NCBI GenBank assembly: GCA_030847615.1
Contig: JAUMIR010000015.1
Location: forward strand, 6,217,501 to 6,281,500
From: Gambelia wislizenii
Taxonomy: Eukaryota; Chordata; Lepidosauria; Squamata; Crotaphytidae
DNA length: 64,000 bases
Direction of reading: 5' to 3'
In this document: one piece after another, positions 1 to 11,619 of the stretch
Layout of the letters: each line of letters begins with the position of its first letter
How positions within the stretch are numbered: the stretch's first letter is position 1
Made by a program: the position numbers and the translations under genes
Notes under the pieces: generated by a model
Databases searched by the model: none
The model's input: the letters and a program-made list of their open reading frames with translations, nothing else
Told to the model about the DNA's origin: nothing

Positions 1-450
1 CTTCTCTCCTTCCATTTCTTCCTCCTTCTCTCTTCTTTTATCTTTTTTCCCATTTGATTCCCTTTGCTGTTCACGTTAACTCCCCTTGGAGAGGCTTTCT
101 TCTTCCTGCTGGTATGGTTGTTTTCCAAATTCTCTTTTATTCTTCCTTAAAAATTCTCTTTCTTTTTCTACAGTGTCAATTCTGTATCTCTATTCTCTAT
201 ATGTAAATAATACCTTCTAATCTGTCCCAGCAGAATGCTATCTTCTCTCTTTTGAGCCTTTGCACCAGAATGGGATAATTTTTCCTTTTCCTCAAAATAT
301 AATCCTTTGTACTTTTCTTCACACACTGGATAATGATGCTTCCAGTTTTGAAACCAAATTGGGAAAGTTTCCCCTTCAGGCCCCAACTAGGTTTGGGGCT
401 TTGCAATGTGCTCTTCCTGTACAGAAAACTGAAGTAACCATGTTAGTTGT
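1..450 (-). mobile_element. Possible LINE-derived (L1-like) remnant
   Basis: Read on the minus strand this stretch gives a charged, A-rich coding-like region (open from about 386 to 168, then a different frame to the window edge) rich in Lys/Glu and typical in composition of decayed L1 ORF1 or inter-ORF sequence. I cannot place it on a specific domain, so the L1 assignment is a guess from composition. It could instead be unique sequence. Confidence 0.25.
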
Positions 451-2160
451 TTAAAAACAATCTGAATTCCAAACTCACTGTTAGGTCAATACGTTCATTT
501 GGCAACCCCCAGTCCCCAAATACACACACACATGGCAAGAGCCTACATTTTGGTTGCCTGGTGTAAATCTCCACATGTGGAGGTATGCATTGTAGTTGTG
601 CTATGCAAGCTTGGTTGCTCAAGAGACTTGCATAAATGAATGCCCAAGGAAATGTGCATTTTAATGCCCAACCCAAGGAGCATCCACATTGGTTCCACTT
701 GTACAACTCTGCCTCAAGAAACTTGACTTGAACACAGATGTTCTACTTTGGACAAAAATCTCCAACTGTTTGCAAAGGATAAGTTTTGCATGGGTAAATC
801 AGCAACAGGATTCCAGCTTGTGTGTGTGTTTTAATTGTTTTTGTGGTTCACCTAATATAGGCACTACCATAATATGGATTTGGGATTTTGAAAGATGCCC
901 TTAAGTGTCTCACAAAACTTCCCTCCAGACCACACACATAGACCAGCATCCTATTAGTGATATATGCAAGCATAGGTTCAGCTCCTACATATGCCTGTTT
1001 CGGGGCATTGTGGAGATTGGTATTCTTTTCCTTCCTCCACAATGACTGAAACCCCCCCCGCCCATTGTTTAGCCAATTCCCCCCTCCCTACCATTCAGCG
1101 GCTGGTGGAATACCATATCAACTGGCTATATCCCCATAGCTGGATGCAGATCAATGGCATCCAGCAGGATCTCAGAGGAATTTGTCATTGCATTGTGTCT
1201 GGCTGTGGCAACACAGGCAGATGCTTTTCTGAATCCCTCCACTAGCCACTGAATGGCTGTATGTGCATGTGAGGATGTTACAAAATGACTGTGTTTTTGG
1301 AACAACTTTCTTATTTTGATCCAGAGAGAGAGAAGAAAGACAGAGGTCAATCACCGAGACTATAGGTAAGGACAGACACTTGTGACACCAAATTTGGTGT
1401 TAAGCACTTATTTGTGTAACATTTATTAGACATATACAATAACTTTTGGTACCAAGAGTTTCATTCACACACACATTCATACCCAATGCTTACAAGCTCC
1501 TCACAAAAGAGTGATCAATTCTCTTGCAGGGCTGATGGATGCAAGTTACAGCGCTGTCCTTGGCATGCATGCCCAGTTGTCGGAAAATCCCTGTATATAG
1601 TTCTTTCAGCCGAGTTGCACCTGGGCTGCCCACCACATTCCTTTGTGAGCTGTAACAGGTATTCCTTTGATCTTAATCAGATCTGTCTTTCCCATAATTT
1701 CCACCAGGGTTGGAACTGATTTTGGTCAGGTCTATTCTTCCTGTCATTTGCACCTTAGCAATAAACAGGTCATGTTCTCAGGGTCATTTCTTTCTTGCTT
1801 CAAGTGTCACATCTATCAAGAATTGCAAGAATTCCATCTTGATAGAAGCACCAGGAGCTTGCTTTTCTTCAGCCTAAATATAGGCCCATGCATTCATAAC
1901 ACGGGGCTCTAGTGACTAAACGGTGAGTTCTGGGGGGAGAGGCTGGGAGTGTTATGGAATTTTTTTTGTGCCACAGGATCTCAACTGCTAGGCCTGCCAT
2001 TATAACCAGACATTTCTGAAAATACCATTAATTATACTAATAATGGAGAAGAGAAAGAAATGCCTTAGGTCACTGTGAATCCGGTGATGGTGGTGGCTGA
2101 AAATTGTAGCTTACAAAAAACCAAGGGCTAATTTCTTTTCCTCATGACTTTCTCCTCTTT
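451..2160. other. No gene recognised; upstream of S100-fused pseudogene
   Basis: I looked here for the exon that should encode the first EF-hand of the pseudogene at 2164 (the LSKGELK-type segment seen in cornulin) and did not find it on either strand. Small ORFs have no recognisable family. The last bases (about 2130-2163) are a pyrimidine-rich splice-acceptor tract ending in CAG. Confidence 0.5.
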
Positions 2161-2163
2161 CAG

Positions 2164-4049
2164 AATCCTCATGACTCCCAGACAGCTGAACTGATGTTCC
2201 AGATGTTGGACACCAATGGAGATAGTTTGGTGGACTTCAGTGAGTACTGCTTCTCATCTTCAAAGTGGCCAAGGCCTGTTATAGTCACGTGAAGCCAAGA
2301 GAAGCCCTCCTTAAGAGAGAAGAAACTGGCACAGCTGTACATGGAGGGGAACCACAGAGGGATGAAAGGAACCATCACCAGGTGGGGGGTGATGCAAGAA
2401 GTGAAAGAAATATCTATGAGAGAGAAGATTCTGACCAGAGGTACCATCATCCAACTCAAGCTACTACACAAAGGCAAGAGAGGAGAGATGATCCCCTCCA
2501 TGAGCCTGTTTCCCAAGTGGATGGAGGAGCCATCAGGCTTACAATCTTGAGAAGAGAGAGCCTTATGGGAGAGATCATCTATCTTACAAGCACCAGAAAT
2601 GGGAAGATGACTATGTTGGCCAAACACAGTATGGATGACAGGCCAAAGTAGAGATTCAGCAGGCCCACAATTTTGAGCTCAAAATGGATGATGTAGGCCA
2701 TCATCAAGTAAAAGAGAGGCAACCTGAAACTGAAGAGGACTATCAACACCAGTCACAAGATCTTCTTCAAGGACATAAGACTGGTGAGCAGCAGAATCAG
2801 ACTCTTAACCATGAACTGCTAGAGGGATAACACTTTATCCAGAAACTATGAGAGAAGACCACAATTACCTGATCCAGGATGGGAGCAGAGGAGGAGCCAG
2901 ACATGTGAGAATGAATGCAGAGATAGACCCCGATCTAGTGCACTTCAGTCTAGAGAGGATGAACATAGAACAGACCAACAAGATGAGCCTGAATTAAGAG
3001 AAGCTGAAAGGAGGAGATTCTGCTTTCCTGATTGGGATGAATGGGCCAGATCTTATACATCCAAGCCAATAAAAATAGCAGAAATGGGGGACCAGCAAGG
3101 GTCATATACATCAGAGGATGCACACAGAGAGGAGAGGAGGCTCCATCTATCTGAGCCTGAACCCATGAATAGCCAGAGGAGATGTCCCCAATCCTATGAG
3201 CCTGAAACCATAGAAGGTGACAAGAGAAGACCACAACAGCACCATCAGGCTGACCCTCAGGAGGCAGAAAGTGAAAGGAGGAGGCCTCACCCACGTGAGT
3301 CAGAATCCATTCAACATGAGTATGGCAGGCCTCTGATACATGGACAAAAGGACAATCAGGGAGGAGATCAATATTATGAACCAGAATTTGGGGAGAGTGC
3401 AAGGAGAAAGATTTGGGATTTTGAGCCCAGACAAGGTGAAACAGAGACCACTGAAGCATTGGAACCAGTCTTAAGGGAGGATGTTCAGAGAAGTCAATGT
3501 TACCACAGGCCTGAACATTCAGGAAGAGATTTGGAACAGAGGAGGTCTCTGGCATGTGAACCAAAATGGAAAAGGGATAGTCAAGGAAGACAACAATATT
3601 ATGAACCTAAATCCTGGGAATGGGAGAGCTAAAGGACCAGGAGGCCCCAGATGCAAGATTCAGGCCCCAAGGAAGGTGAAAGGAGAAAGCTTCAGCTGGT
3701 TAACGTCAGACAGAATGAGAAGGAGAGGCCTCAGTCCACAGACCTCATGACTAGAACAACAGATCAAGCTAGGTCTTACTCATCTGCGTATAGTCCAAGA
3801 AGGATTAACCAAAGCAGGGAACGGATATATGAGTTTGTCCCCAGAGAAAACAAGAGAAGAACACATCAGCTGAATGGCCTGATATGCAGAGATGGTGAGC
3901 AGCACAGACAAATGTACGCTGTATCTGAAGTTCTGGGGAGAGAACATCAGATGAGGCCCATGTCACATACCTCTGGAGGGCCTGAACTGGGTGGGCTGCA
4001 GCAGTGTTACCCTGACACAAGAGAAGGGGAGGTCAAGAGCCATGTGTAG
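2164..4049 (+). pseudogene. Decayed S100-fused-type (trichohyalin/scaffoldin-like) gene, exon 3
   Basis: The exon opens after a strong acceptor (pyrimidine tract then CAG at 2161-2163) with NPHDSQTAELMFQMLD followed by NGDSLVDFSEY. This is the start of exon 3 of S100-fused-type proteins, with the second EF-hand loop (D, N, D, S, D, E ligands). One base is then missing at about 2245-2250; the helix KVAKACYSHV continues only in another frame from about 2265. The long tail is Arg/Glu/Gln/His-rich with repeated YEPE/YYEP and ERRRP motifs, as in trichohyalin-like proteins. Further breaks are a TAG at 2649, a frame change, a TAA at 2828, a change back near 2825, a TAA at 3630 and a final TAG at 4047. 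No exon 2 is visible upstream. Its position about 11 kb from CRNN fits scaffoldin (SCFN), which neighbours CRNN in sauropsids (known). The exact orthology is my inference. Confidence 0.72.
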
Positions 4050-4134
4050 TGGAAATATGCAATCTAGAATCCAGAGTGGCAAACCAAGGGTATCCAAGAC
4101 ACATCATGCTGAATCTCACATAGATCAGAATCAT

Positions 4135-4258
4135 GTTGATTAGTCCCAACTGGAATTGATCATTTGAATCAGTTGTTAGATGGTGAGTGAATGCATAGGT
4201 AAATTAAATGGATTCAATGGGTCTACTCTGATTGGTACTAACAACTGGATTTAAACTA
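4135..4258. mobile_element. Short palindromic MITE (AGTCCCAACTAGAGTAGA type)
   Basis: Its ends are imperfect inverted repeats: TTAGTCCCAACTGGA near the left and GTCTACTCTGATTGGTACTAA near the right, followed by the shared end AACTGGATTT. Related copies lie at about 18357, 31908, 54676 (split), 58266 and 61915 (half). The family is 115-125 bp and non-coding. Confidence 0.55.
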
Positions 4259-4437
4259 AGTTTCATGTTACTTGGGGTCTACTTCTGCCTTGATTGAGAG
4301 GATGGAATGAAGTGACATCATTAGTGTGAGATCCAAAATTTGAACCATCATGATAGGATCTGCCATGAACCCCACTCCTGCTTTTTTTTTTTTTAATGAA
4401 GTACCAGACTTCCTTCTTTCCTTCCTTCCTTACAATA

Positions 4438-4713
4438 CAGGTCAACCTCCCCCCCATCCACAGGGGCTACGTTCCTCAGCTTATCATGTACAAGTGAAAC
4501 CATAGATAATAGAAGCCCTGTTAAAATAAAGGATTTCCTGTAGAAACATATCATAGAGTTGCATTGGAGGACATAGAGGATGCCTAGAGAGGATGCCTCT
4601 CTAGGCATTTCCCAGGATGACTCTGTGGTGTGTGTCCCCTATTTTGTGGCCCTCTGATAACTGAAACTGTGAATATTGGTTTTGTAGATAAGGATGGGCA
4701 GGGAGGTGACCTG
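4438..4713. mobile_element. Tigger/mariner-like MITE with TA duplication
   Basis: The element is bounded by TA dinucleotides and has terminal inverted repeats, CAGGTCAACCTCCC on the left and the complement CAGGTCACCTCCC on the right. Inside, 4578-4610 holds a perfect hairpin, GCCTAGAGAGG with CCTCTCTAGGC. Relatives are at 32953, 45479 and 56190. TA duplication plus these ends fit the Tc1/mariner-pogo group. Confidence 0.65.
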
Positions 4714-5335
4714 TACATGAAACACTGAGTTTTATCAAGACTTGCTTTCTTAATATACAAAACATAGAGTAGGCTCTTTCTGAGTCTATTGATTCTACAT
4801 GGCAAGCTATAGCAGTTTGATGCCACTTTAACTGCCATAACTCTATTCTATGGGATCCTGGGCTCTGTAGTTTGTTAAAGCATATGGACTTTTCTGCTGA
4901 AAAGCTTTGGAAAACAGCCCTGAAACACCAGCATTTGAGCTCTCTTGCAGAGAATTCTAAGTAGCTCTCAGGATTTAGAGTGGAGCCGTGATGGTTAAAG
5001 TGTTATAATTGTGTAATGCATACTGCAGTGTATCTTAGGAAGAAAAGAGAGATGGTGGACATCACCAGATGGGCCAGCAGGAAGAGTCCGGACTCAGTTT
5101 CATGCAAGAGGAAAACGGAGATGACAGAACTGATGTCCATTAGAGGGCATTTCTTAGGAGGACCATGTTGGTTTTTTGTCCTTTTCATTAGCCTTGTATT
5201 AGCCTCCTACTCAGGCTTTACAGTGGGTTGGGACACTCATTGTTTACTTCCTGGATCAGGGGAAGTGCTTTGTGTTAAAGATTCTGAATATGATGTCTAT
5301 TCAGATACCACAACATCTATCCACCCTTAGCCCTG
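4714..5335. other. Nothing recognised
   Basis: A 104-codon ORF (5016-5330, +) has a hydrophobic stretch, but it has no family resemblance, no splice context and no promoter, so I do not call it a gene. Confidence 0.4.
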
Positions 5336-5660
5336 GAAACAATATTTAAAAATATTTGAATAACAGATGAAAAATGGATTCCCCAAGTGTTGGAAAACCT
5401 TGACAAGGAGAATTCTGGACAGATGAAAATCTTTGCAGTTCACTACTTATTCTAGTCAAAATTTTCTAGTTAATTTTGCATAGAAAACCGCATTTTGTGT
5501 ACAGAAAAAAAAGTTTTCTCCACAAAAATAACATCCCAGCACAGAACATAATCATTTCTATACAGAAAATACCATTTTCTGCACCCCCCCCACATAAATC
5601 TTAAACTGAGAAAAGCCCTCAAAAACTGTAGAGTTTCTTTGCAATGTGTGTGTAATCGTA
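5336..5660. repeat. P-family palindrome-rich dispersed repeat, copy 1
   Basis: Starts AATATTTAAAAATATTTGAA, continues with CAAGTGTTGGAAAACC and AATTCTGGACAGATGA, then a run of TTTTCTG/CAGAAAA half-palindromes (ACAGAAAATACCATTTTCTG at about 5569-5588). The same order of motifs recurs at 14030, 20800, 21712 and 29655. Confidence 0.55.
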
Positions 5661-6097
5661 ACATTATTTATTTTTGCCTTCAAAAATGAAATTGAAGAAG
5701 ATTTATGTCGGTACCCTTGTGTCTTAGGCTTGAATTCTTTAGAATAAAACAATGAATTAACTAATTAATTATAAACTAAGCTAAATAATTAAAGTGGGTA
5801 GGTAATACAGGGGCTTTTGTTGATTCATTTCTGTTAAGCAAGTAGGAATCCTGCAGCCTTCCAGATATCGTAGGCCTGCACCTCCCAGCATTCTTCACCA
5901 TTGACCATGCTGACTCAGGACTGCTGGGGCTTGTCCAACAACATCTGTAGAGTGGCAATGATTCTCACCCTTACTTATGGTGATGCTTTATAATCTGTGG
6001 GACTGTGGGTGAAAGAGGGCACTTGGTTGAGTAAATAAAGATAGTTATTCCTTCTAACAAGTGGTACTTTCTGTTCATTAAAGAATTGGTTATTTAG
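5661..6097. other. No gene; probable hAT-type remnant at 5845-5955
   Basis: The segment CAGCCTTCCAGATATCGTAG to CCAACAACATCTGTAG resembles the widespread lizard element whose other strand reads 'gactacaactcccatcat'. The rest is AT-rich and unassigned. Confidence 0.35.
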
Positions 6098-6268
6098 ATA
6101 TTGTGGTGTAGTGGGTTGAGTGTGGAATACAATTCCAGGACACCAGAGTTTGAATCGCTGCTTGGACATGGTGGTGAACCTAAGCAAGTCACATTCTCTT
6201 GGACTAGGACTCTGGAAGACCAGGGTTCGAATCCCTGCTCAGCCATGGAAACTCACTGGGTGACCTAT
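6098..6268 (+). mobile_element. SINE-A, partial tandem of two heads
   Basis: Two successive tRNA-like heads, each with GTGTAGTGG- or GGACTAGGACTCT-type sequence and a pol III B-box-like GGGTTCGAATCCC (second copy). The 3' tail is missing and the sequence passes directly into a CR1 3' end. Confidence 0.6.
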
Positions 6269-6269
6269 G

Positions 6270-6405
6270 AGAGCTATTCAGCTGTGGAATACGCTGCCTT
6301 GGAATGTGGTGGCATCTTCTTCTTTTGAGTTTTTAAAACAGAGGCTGGATGGCCATCTGTTGGAGGTGCTTTGATTGTGTATTCCTGCATGGCAGGGTGT
6401 CATAT
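6270..6405 (+). mobile_element. CR1 LINE 3' fragment
   Basis: Matches the CR1 C-terminal coding end seen in better copies here (GTGGAATACGCTGCCTTGG, then AGAGGCTGGATGGCCATCTG). Heavily 5'-truncated. Confidence 0.75.
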
Positions 6406-6774
6406 GCAGTCATCTTCAAACTCAGTAAGCTGCAGCCTCAGATTTAAAACAGCAAGTTTTATTGCTAAACAAAATTTCCAGAGTCACTTGTACAACATTG
6501 TTGCTTTGAATGAAGAGCAAAAGGAAAAGCAGTGATATAAAAAAGTATTTACAAAACAGGCAAACTTGGCATGTCATTCATTCATTGGCTGTTTCAAATA
6601 TTTACTACTCTCTTCTCACCTGGTACCCCCCTTCTTATTCTGAGTTCCTCACCATTTGGTCTCCACAGAGACTCTCCTATTTCTGGCTACGGCAAGAACC
6701 TAAAACTTTATCATTACAAAAGAGAGGCAAGCCTTGAGCTGCATGGAGTCTATGTTAGCAAATGGCAGGAAAAG

Positions 6775-6866
6775 ATCTATTGTGAGCTGTTCCTGACACA
6801 GGGGATAGGACTGAATGCTCTCTTCCTTGTGGTCTCTTCCAACTCTATAATTCTATGATTCTATAA
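6775..6866 (+). mobile_element. CR1 3'-terminal tail
   Basis: Contains GTGGTCTCTTCCAACTCTAT and a short ATTCTATG repeat, the 3' terminus shared by all CR1 copies in the window. Confidence 0.7.
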
Positions 6867-6867
6867 C

Positions 6868-7015
6868 TTTGGGAAAGCCACACTCTCTTAAACTCTGTGG
6901 AAGGCAATGGCAAACCCCCTCAGAACAAATCTGGGCAGGAAAATACCTTGATGGGCTCACATTAGAATTGTCATAAGTTGGAAAGGACTTGAAGGCACAC
7001 GACAAGAACAACTGT
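6868..7015 (+). mobile_element. SINE-A, 3' half
   Basis: Carries GGCAATGGCAAACCCCCTC, AACAAATCTGGGCAGGAAAA and the RTE-like tail GACTTGAAGGCACACGACAA. The tRNA head is missing; it abuts a CR1 tail. Confidence 0.65.
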
Positions 7016-7675
7016 TTAGATATACCTTCAGTATACGCAACAACAATTCTATAATACACTGTAGCTAATCAATGGATTAGTTTGAATATAGACAATTAAG
7101 AAGGGGCTTCAAACTAAAGCCCAGAGTGGATTAATTGCAGATTAACTGGAAAATATCACCTATCCACTCTCTGGTTTCAGTTAGTGCCAGGTTTTATTGT
7201 GACAATTTGCACTTTAGCACTTTTTCACATTAGTGCCAGTCAGTTTATACGATTTATGGGGGATTCAGTTGCTATGTTTACTTTTTTGCTTTCTGGTTCA
7301 GACAGGCAAAGGGGGGTATGGCCTCCCAAGCACAGATAGCAAAGCAAGCTGCGCCCAGCCTTCCTGCTTGCAAAACACAGCACAGTTCCATGCAGGGTAT
7401 TTAAACTTTTCCTTGCTTCACTAATTGAAGATAGCAATAGAAGTTGTTTGTGGCCACAGAGCTGTCTGGAAGTTTTCATCCCTGAACTAGTGGGCAAAGC
7501 TTCCTACTGCAGTTTCCTCCCAAATTCTACCCCTCCTCCCACTGGGAGAACACATAGGTACAGTACAGGCATACCCCAGTTAACAAAGCATTGGACAAAG
7601 AAGCTTCTTGATACAAGTCTTTGCCAGCCCACTCAGTTTATGTGTGTGTGAGAGAGGGGGCGAGGGGGGAGATCG
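7016..7675. other. Nothing recognised
   Basis: Only short ORFs without domains. I see no promoter or splice signals worth listing. Confidence 0.4.
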
Positions 7676-7679
7676 GGAG

Positions 7680-7681
7680 GG

Positions 7682-7729
<48 letters not shown>

Positions 7730-7808
7730 GCTACCTAAAGGATTTTTCAGCTGGCAGTAGCCAGGCAGAAAGATACCGAGGAGGGAAGGGAGGGAGGGAG
7801 GGAGGGAA
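7680..7808. repeat. (GA)n and (GGGA)n microsatellites
   Basis: An AG dinucleotide run at about 7686-7726 and a GGGA run at 7778-7808, immediately upstream of a CR1 3' end. Confidence 0.9.
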
Positions 7809-7812
7809 AGAG

Positions 7813-8282
7813 AATCATAGAATCATAGAATTGCAGAGTTGGAAGAGACCCCAAGGGCCACCCAGTCCAACCTCCCTGCCACGCAGGAAATCTTGATCAA
7901 AGCATCCCCGACAGATGGCCATCCAGCCTCTGTTTAAAGACCTCCAAGGAAGGAGACCCCACCATGCTCCGAGGGACTGTGTTCCACTGCCAAACAGCTC
8001 TTACTGTCAGAAAGTTCCTCCTCATGTTGAGGTGGAATCTCTGTTCCTGGAGCTTGCACCCATTGCTCTGTGTTCCAGTCTCTGGAGCAGCAGAAAACAA
8101 GCCTGCTCCATCCTCAGCGTGACATCCCTTCAAATACTGAAACAGGGCTATCATATCGCCTCTTAACCATCTTTTTTCCAGGCTAAACATACCCAGCTCC
8201 CTAAGTCTCTCCTCATAAGGCATCGTTTCCAGACCTTTCACCATTTTAGTTGCCATTCTCTGGACACGCTCCAATTCTCAGC
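7813..8282 (-). mobile_element. CR1 LINE 3' fragment
   Basis: The minus strand encodes the last ~125 residues of the CR1 RT protein ([43 protein letters not shown]) and ends in the ATTCTATGATTCT tail at 7813. Confidence 0.9.
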
Positions 8283-8284
8283 AG

Positions 8285-8915
8285 GACGAGGGAAGGAACG
8301 AATGAACACACACACACACACACACACACAGAAGGAGCACCCAAGCAAGAAACAGCTGGGTGGATGGGATGGGTATAGTACTTGCTCGGGTGGCTGGAAA
8401 CAACAGTGGATGGATCTTTTCATCCTCCATGCCCTTCTTGTCCGAACCTCTCCCTGGTGACTTTAACCAATCACAGCAAAGCTCTGCTGTGAATGTATCA
8501 GAAAGATTGCTTGTAATTCACACAGCCCTTAGCAAAATGGTTGTTTACACAATCAATATAGCGCAAAGTCACGCTACTTTTCAAATAAGTCGGCAAAATA
8601 ACCGACATCCCCTGAGACGCTATTTTTGGTTTTTTTGCCCCTCCCCCTTTGAATGAGGCAATACCGGGGCACGATGCATGGGAACAATGAGGAATCTTTG
8701 TCGTATATTTAGGGGAATATTTGCCCCTGTAAACGCAGCCTCTGAGTGCGCATCTCTTTCTCTCTGTGATAGGGAAGGTGTTTTTCACAAAGTGCAGTTC
8801 TATGGCTCTCTAACACCATCTTGTGGTTGCTGAATTTTGTACAATGAGAGAAGATCCGTGGCAAGCTGAAGCGAATTGTCTCAGAATCAAGGGCATGCAC
8901 AGGATTTTTGAGAGC
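8285..8915. other. (CA)n microsatellite and unassigned sequence
   Basis: A CA run at 8309-8331, otherwise no gene. A 98-codon ORF on the plus strand (8360-8656) has no recognisable features. Confidence 0.5.
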
Positions 8916-8917
8916 GC

Positions 8918-9135
8918 CAGCATGGTGTAGTGGTTTGAGCATTGGACTGCGACTGGAGACCAGGGTTTGAATCCCCACTTGACCATGGAAACCCACTGGG
9001 TGATGTTGGGAAGTCATGCTTTTTCAGCCTCAGTAAAGGCAAACCCTCTCTGAACAAATCTTGCCAAGAAAACCCCCTGATAGGTTTGCCTTAAAGTTGC
9101 CATAAATCAGAAATGACTTGAAGGCACACAACAGC
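8918..9135 (+). mobile_element. SINE-A, complete copy
   Basis: A complete copy: head GCCAGCATGGTGTAGTGG, B-box-like GGGTTTGAATCCC, body ATCTTGCCAAGAAAACC and tail CCATAAATCAGAAATGACTT followed by GAAGGCACACAACAGC. It is a good reference for the partial copies. Confidence 0.85.
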
Positions 9136-10080
9136 AAACAAGATTTTTCCAGGGCAAAGCTTCATATGAGCATAACTGTATGAGCATAATTTGCATGCAT
9201 AGGGTGCACCAATACAATGTACCTGTGTGCTTTTCTTACAGGTGTGGACACAATACTTTGATGCTTAGCATCACACTCAATGGCATTTAGAAGCCTATGA
9301 GCGGTGGAAAGGAGAAATCATCAGAATCACGGTAGTGCTGAAGCAGAATGTGAGCTCCTCTGACAAAGTGTTTCTGTAGAGTGAGGAACTTTTTAAAAGC
9401 AGCTTAAGCAAATGAAGAGAAGGGGCAATTTAAAGGAACAAACACAGTACGTAAGAATGTATTGGGAACGTTTTAATTTTTTTTTGCCATCACTGCCCTT
9501 TTCTGCCATCGCTGCCCATACCATGGCTGACTTCACAAGACTTGTCAGTAGGATGGCCTCTGTGGGCTAAAATGATTTTGTCCTTTCGGGAAACACTGAC
9601 AAACATTCTACACAATGAAGTAGCTGTGGCATCTGCCCTGATGGCTGACAACTGTGAGGCCAGTGGGGCAGTAATTCCACTTTTGGTTCCAGTCTGAACT
9701 TTGAAGGCACTATCCAAAGTGCTGAACCCTATTAGCAAAATATTTAGGGGGAAATTAATTACTACTGGGCAGGTGACCAGGTGACCAGTGGAGATGCTGA
9801 TGGTGGTGAGATTGTGAATCCTTTCCTCGTTTTAGTCTGAACTTTCAAGGAGCCATGATATGGTCCTCTCTGTTGTTGGTAAAGAGACCAGAAAAGTGGC
9901 ATTTTGGGGACTATCATCCCAGAATTGTCTTCAGCAACAAGGCCACTGGCTGGGGGATTCTCAGAGTTGTAGCCCTCTCAAATTTCCCAGACTCTGGCTG
10001 GGAATAGCTTGGACTTTTGAATGTGCCCAGGACACGTGACAATTATTTCTTGGTTTAAAAAATCAATTTAGTGATGATTC
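9136..10080. other. No gene; two copies of a dispersed AGTCTGAACTTT motif
   Basis: CCAGTCTGAACTTTGAAGGC followed by ACTATCCAAAGTGCTGAA (about 9689-9726) and a second AGTCTGAACTTT at about 9834 belong to a motif also seen near 12660, 19755, 35812, 46755 and 50300. An 82-codon minus ORF here has no family. Confidence 0.4.
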
Positions 10081-10087
10081 ACAAATT

Positions 10088-10352
10088 TCTTTATTATTTA
10101 TTTATTTATACCCCGCTCTTCAGCCACAAGGCTATCAGAGCAGCTTACAAATTGCTTTAAGCAATAGCTATTTACACATCTACACTGCATTAAGCAGTTT
10201 CCAATGTGTGTTAGCTAATTGCCCCCACAAGCTGGATACTCATTTTACTGACCTACGAAAGGATGGAAGGCTGAGTGAACCTTGGAGCTGGCTGGAATCG
10301 AACTTGCGACGTGGTGGCTTGCAGTACTGGCATTTAACCACTGCGCCACCAG
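10088..10352 (-). mobile_element. SINE-B, near-complete copy
   Basis: On the minus strand it begins with a tRNA-like GGTGGCGCAGTGGTTAAATG, has B-box-like GTTCGATTCC, and ends AAGAGCGGGGTATAAATAAA, an L2-like 3' end. Partial relatives are at 31035 and 54910. Confidence 0.7.
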
Positions 10353-10359
10353 GCAATTT

Positions 10360-11515
10360 TATTTTTATTATAATTCCAAAGTAATATGTATCTTACATAT
10401 CCATTATGTATCTTACATAATTTCCTTTTCTTTAACATGCCTTCTAAATATATAAGATAAATAAATAATTTTACTAAGTACAAATAAAAGAAAAAAATAA
10501 TAAAAATAATGTATAGTAAATAGTAATAATAATAAAAAGAAAACATTTTCTCTTCTAATATAGATTCACAATATCATTTACAAAATATCCAGAGTATATA
10601 TTTATATCCTTGTATATGTCCACATAGACACACCTACATACACCCACACACGCACACGCACATATATATGCATACATATATGGATAAACATCAGATTTTG
10701 ATATTTCATATTCCTTTAATTTGTATCTTTCTCATTTCTTTTCTTCTTTTCTTCTCTTCACCTTTCTCTCTTCCTCTTGAAGAACTCTTCAGTTTTATCC
10801 GCTATATATCAAAAAGAGCTCTTTCCCTCTTCATTGTACATCTTAACTTGCTTCTTTACCATCTTTGTTTATTCTATTCCTATGTAGTAGTTGAACTCTC
10901 TCTTTCATTCTATTTTTTCTATATAATTGAATTTATTTCAAAAATCAATTCTTTTCCCCATCTTTCTTTCATAAATCTGATAACTTCTTCCCACTTTGTG
11001 ATAATCTCTGTAGCTGATTTTCCTTTCATTGACAATGTTAATTTATCAATTTGAATAATTTCTAATACTTTAATTAGCCATTCATCTATCTTGGGAGTAT
11101 TTCCGGTTTTCCAATATCTAGCCAGAACTATTCTTGCCACTGTCATTAAATACAACAAGACCCCTTTCTTGTTTTTCTCTATTTCTACACTAACTATATT
11201 GAGCAAATACACTTCAGGTTTCATTCCTATATGTTCCTGTATAATATTCATAATTGAATCATGGATTTCTTTCCAACATTTTTGGACTTTTTTAAAGTCC
11301 ACAGTACATGATATAATGTGCCTTCATGCTCCTGGCATTTCCAACATATGTCATTACCTTTTCCCTTATTCATTTTACTTATCTGTACCAGTGTCATGTA
11401 CCATCTATATAGTACTTTATAATAATTTTCTTTTAATTCATTACACAGGGTAAATTTTATATCTCTGTTCCAAGATCTCTCCACAAATTTCTTTTTAAAT
11501 GGGATGGAGATATTG
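10360..11515 (-). mobile_element. L1 LINE, 3' end of ORF2
   Basis: The minus strand encodes the L1 ORF2 C-terminus in two frames (11484-11248, then 11302-10919). It includes the zinc-knuckle-like CWKCQEHEGTLYHVLW followed by CWKEIHDSI and ends near FEINSII. A frame change falls at about 11250-11300. A purine/AT-rich 3' UTR follows. A shorter relative is at 47815. Confidence 0.75.
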
Positions 11516-11619
11516 ATAAAAATACAAAAGGATGGGGCGGAAGAAGCACAATTAGCAAAGCTGACATCATACTTAACAATAATCTGTCACAGCATAATCA
11601 AGTTAGAACATATTGTTTT

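Noticed and set aside
2169..2627. 152-codon ORF on the minus strand
   Set aside because: It lies antisense to the S100-fused pseudogene exon and has no start context or domain; a shadow of the purine-rich sense strand.
5845..5955. Recurring 'gactacaactcccagaat' words (also 9900, 22740, 33950, 54345, 57480, 60790)
   Set aside because: They resemble the ZNF143/Staf site, but occur inside old hAT-type remnants; no promoter context, so not listed as regulatory sites.
6226..6238. tRNA-gene-like B-box GGGTTCGAATCCC and similar sites in every SINE-A
   Set aside because: The heads are SINE-derived; I see no complete cloverleaf, and tails and dispersal show they are retroposons.
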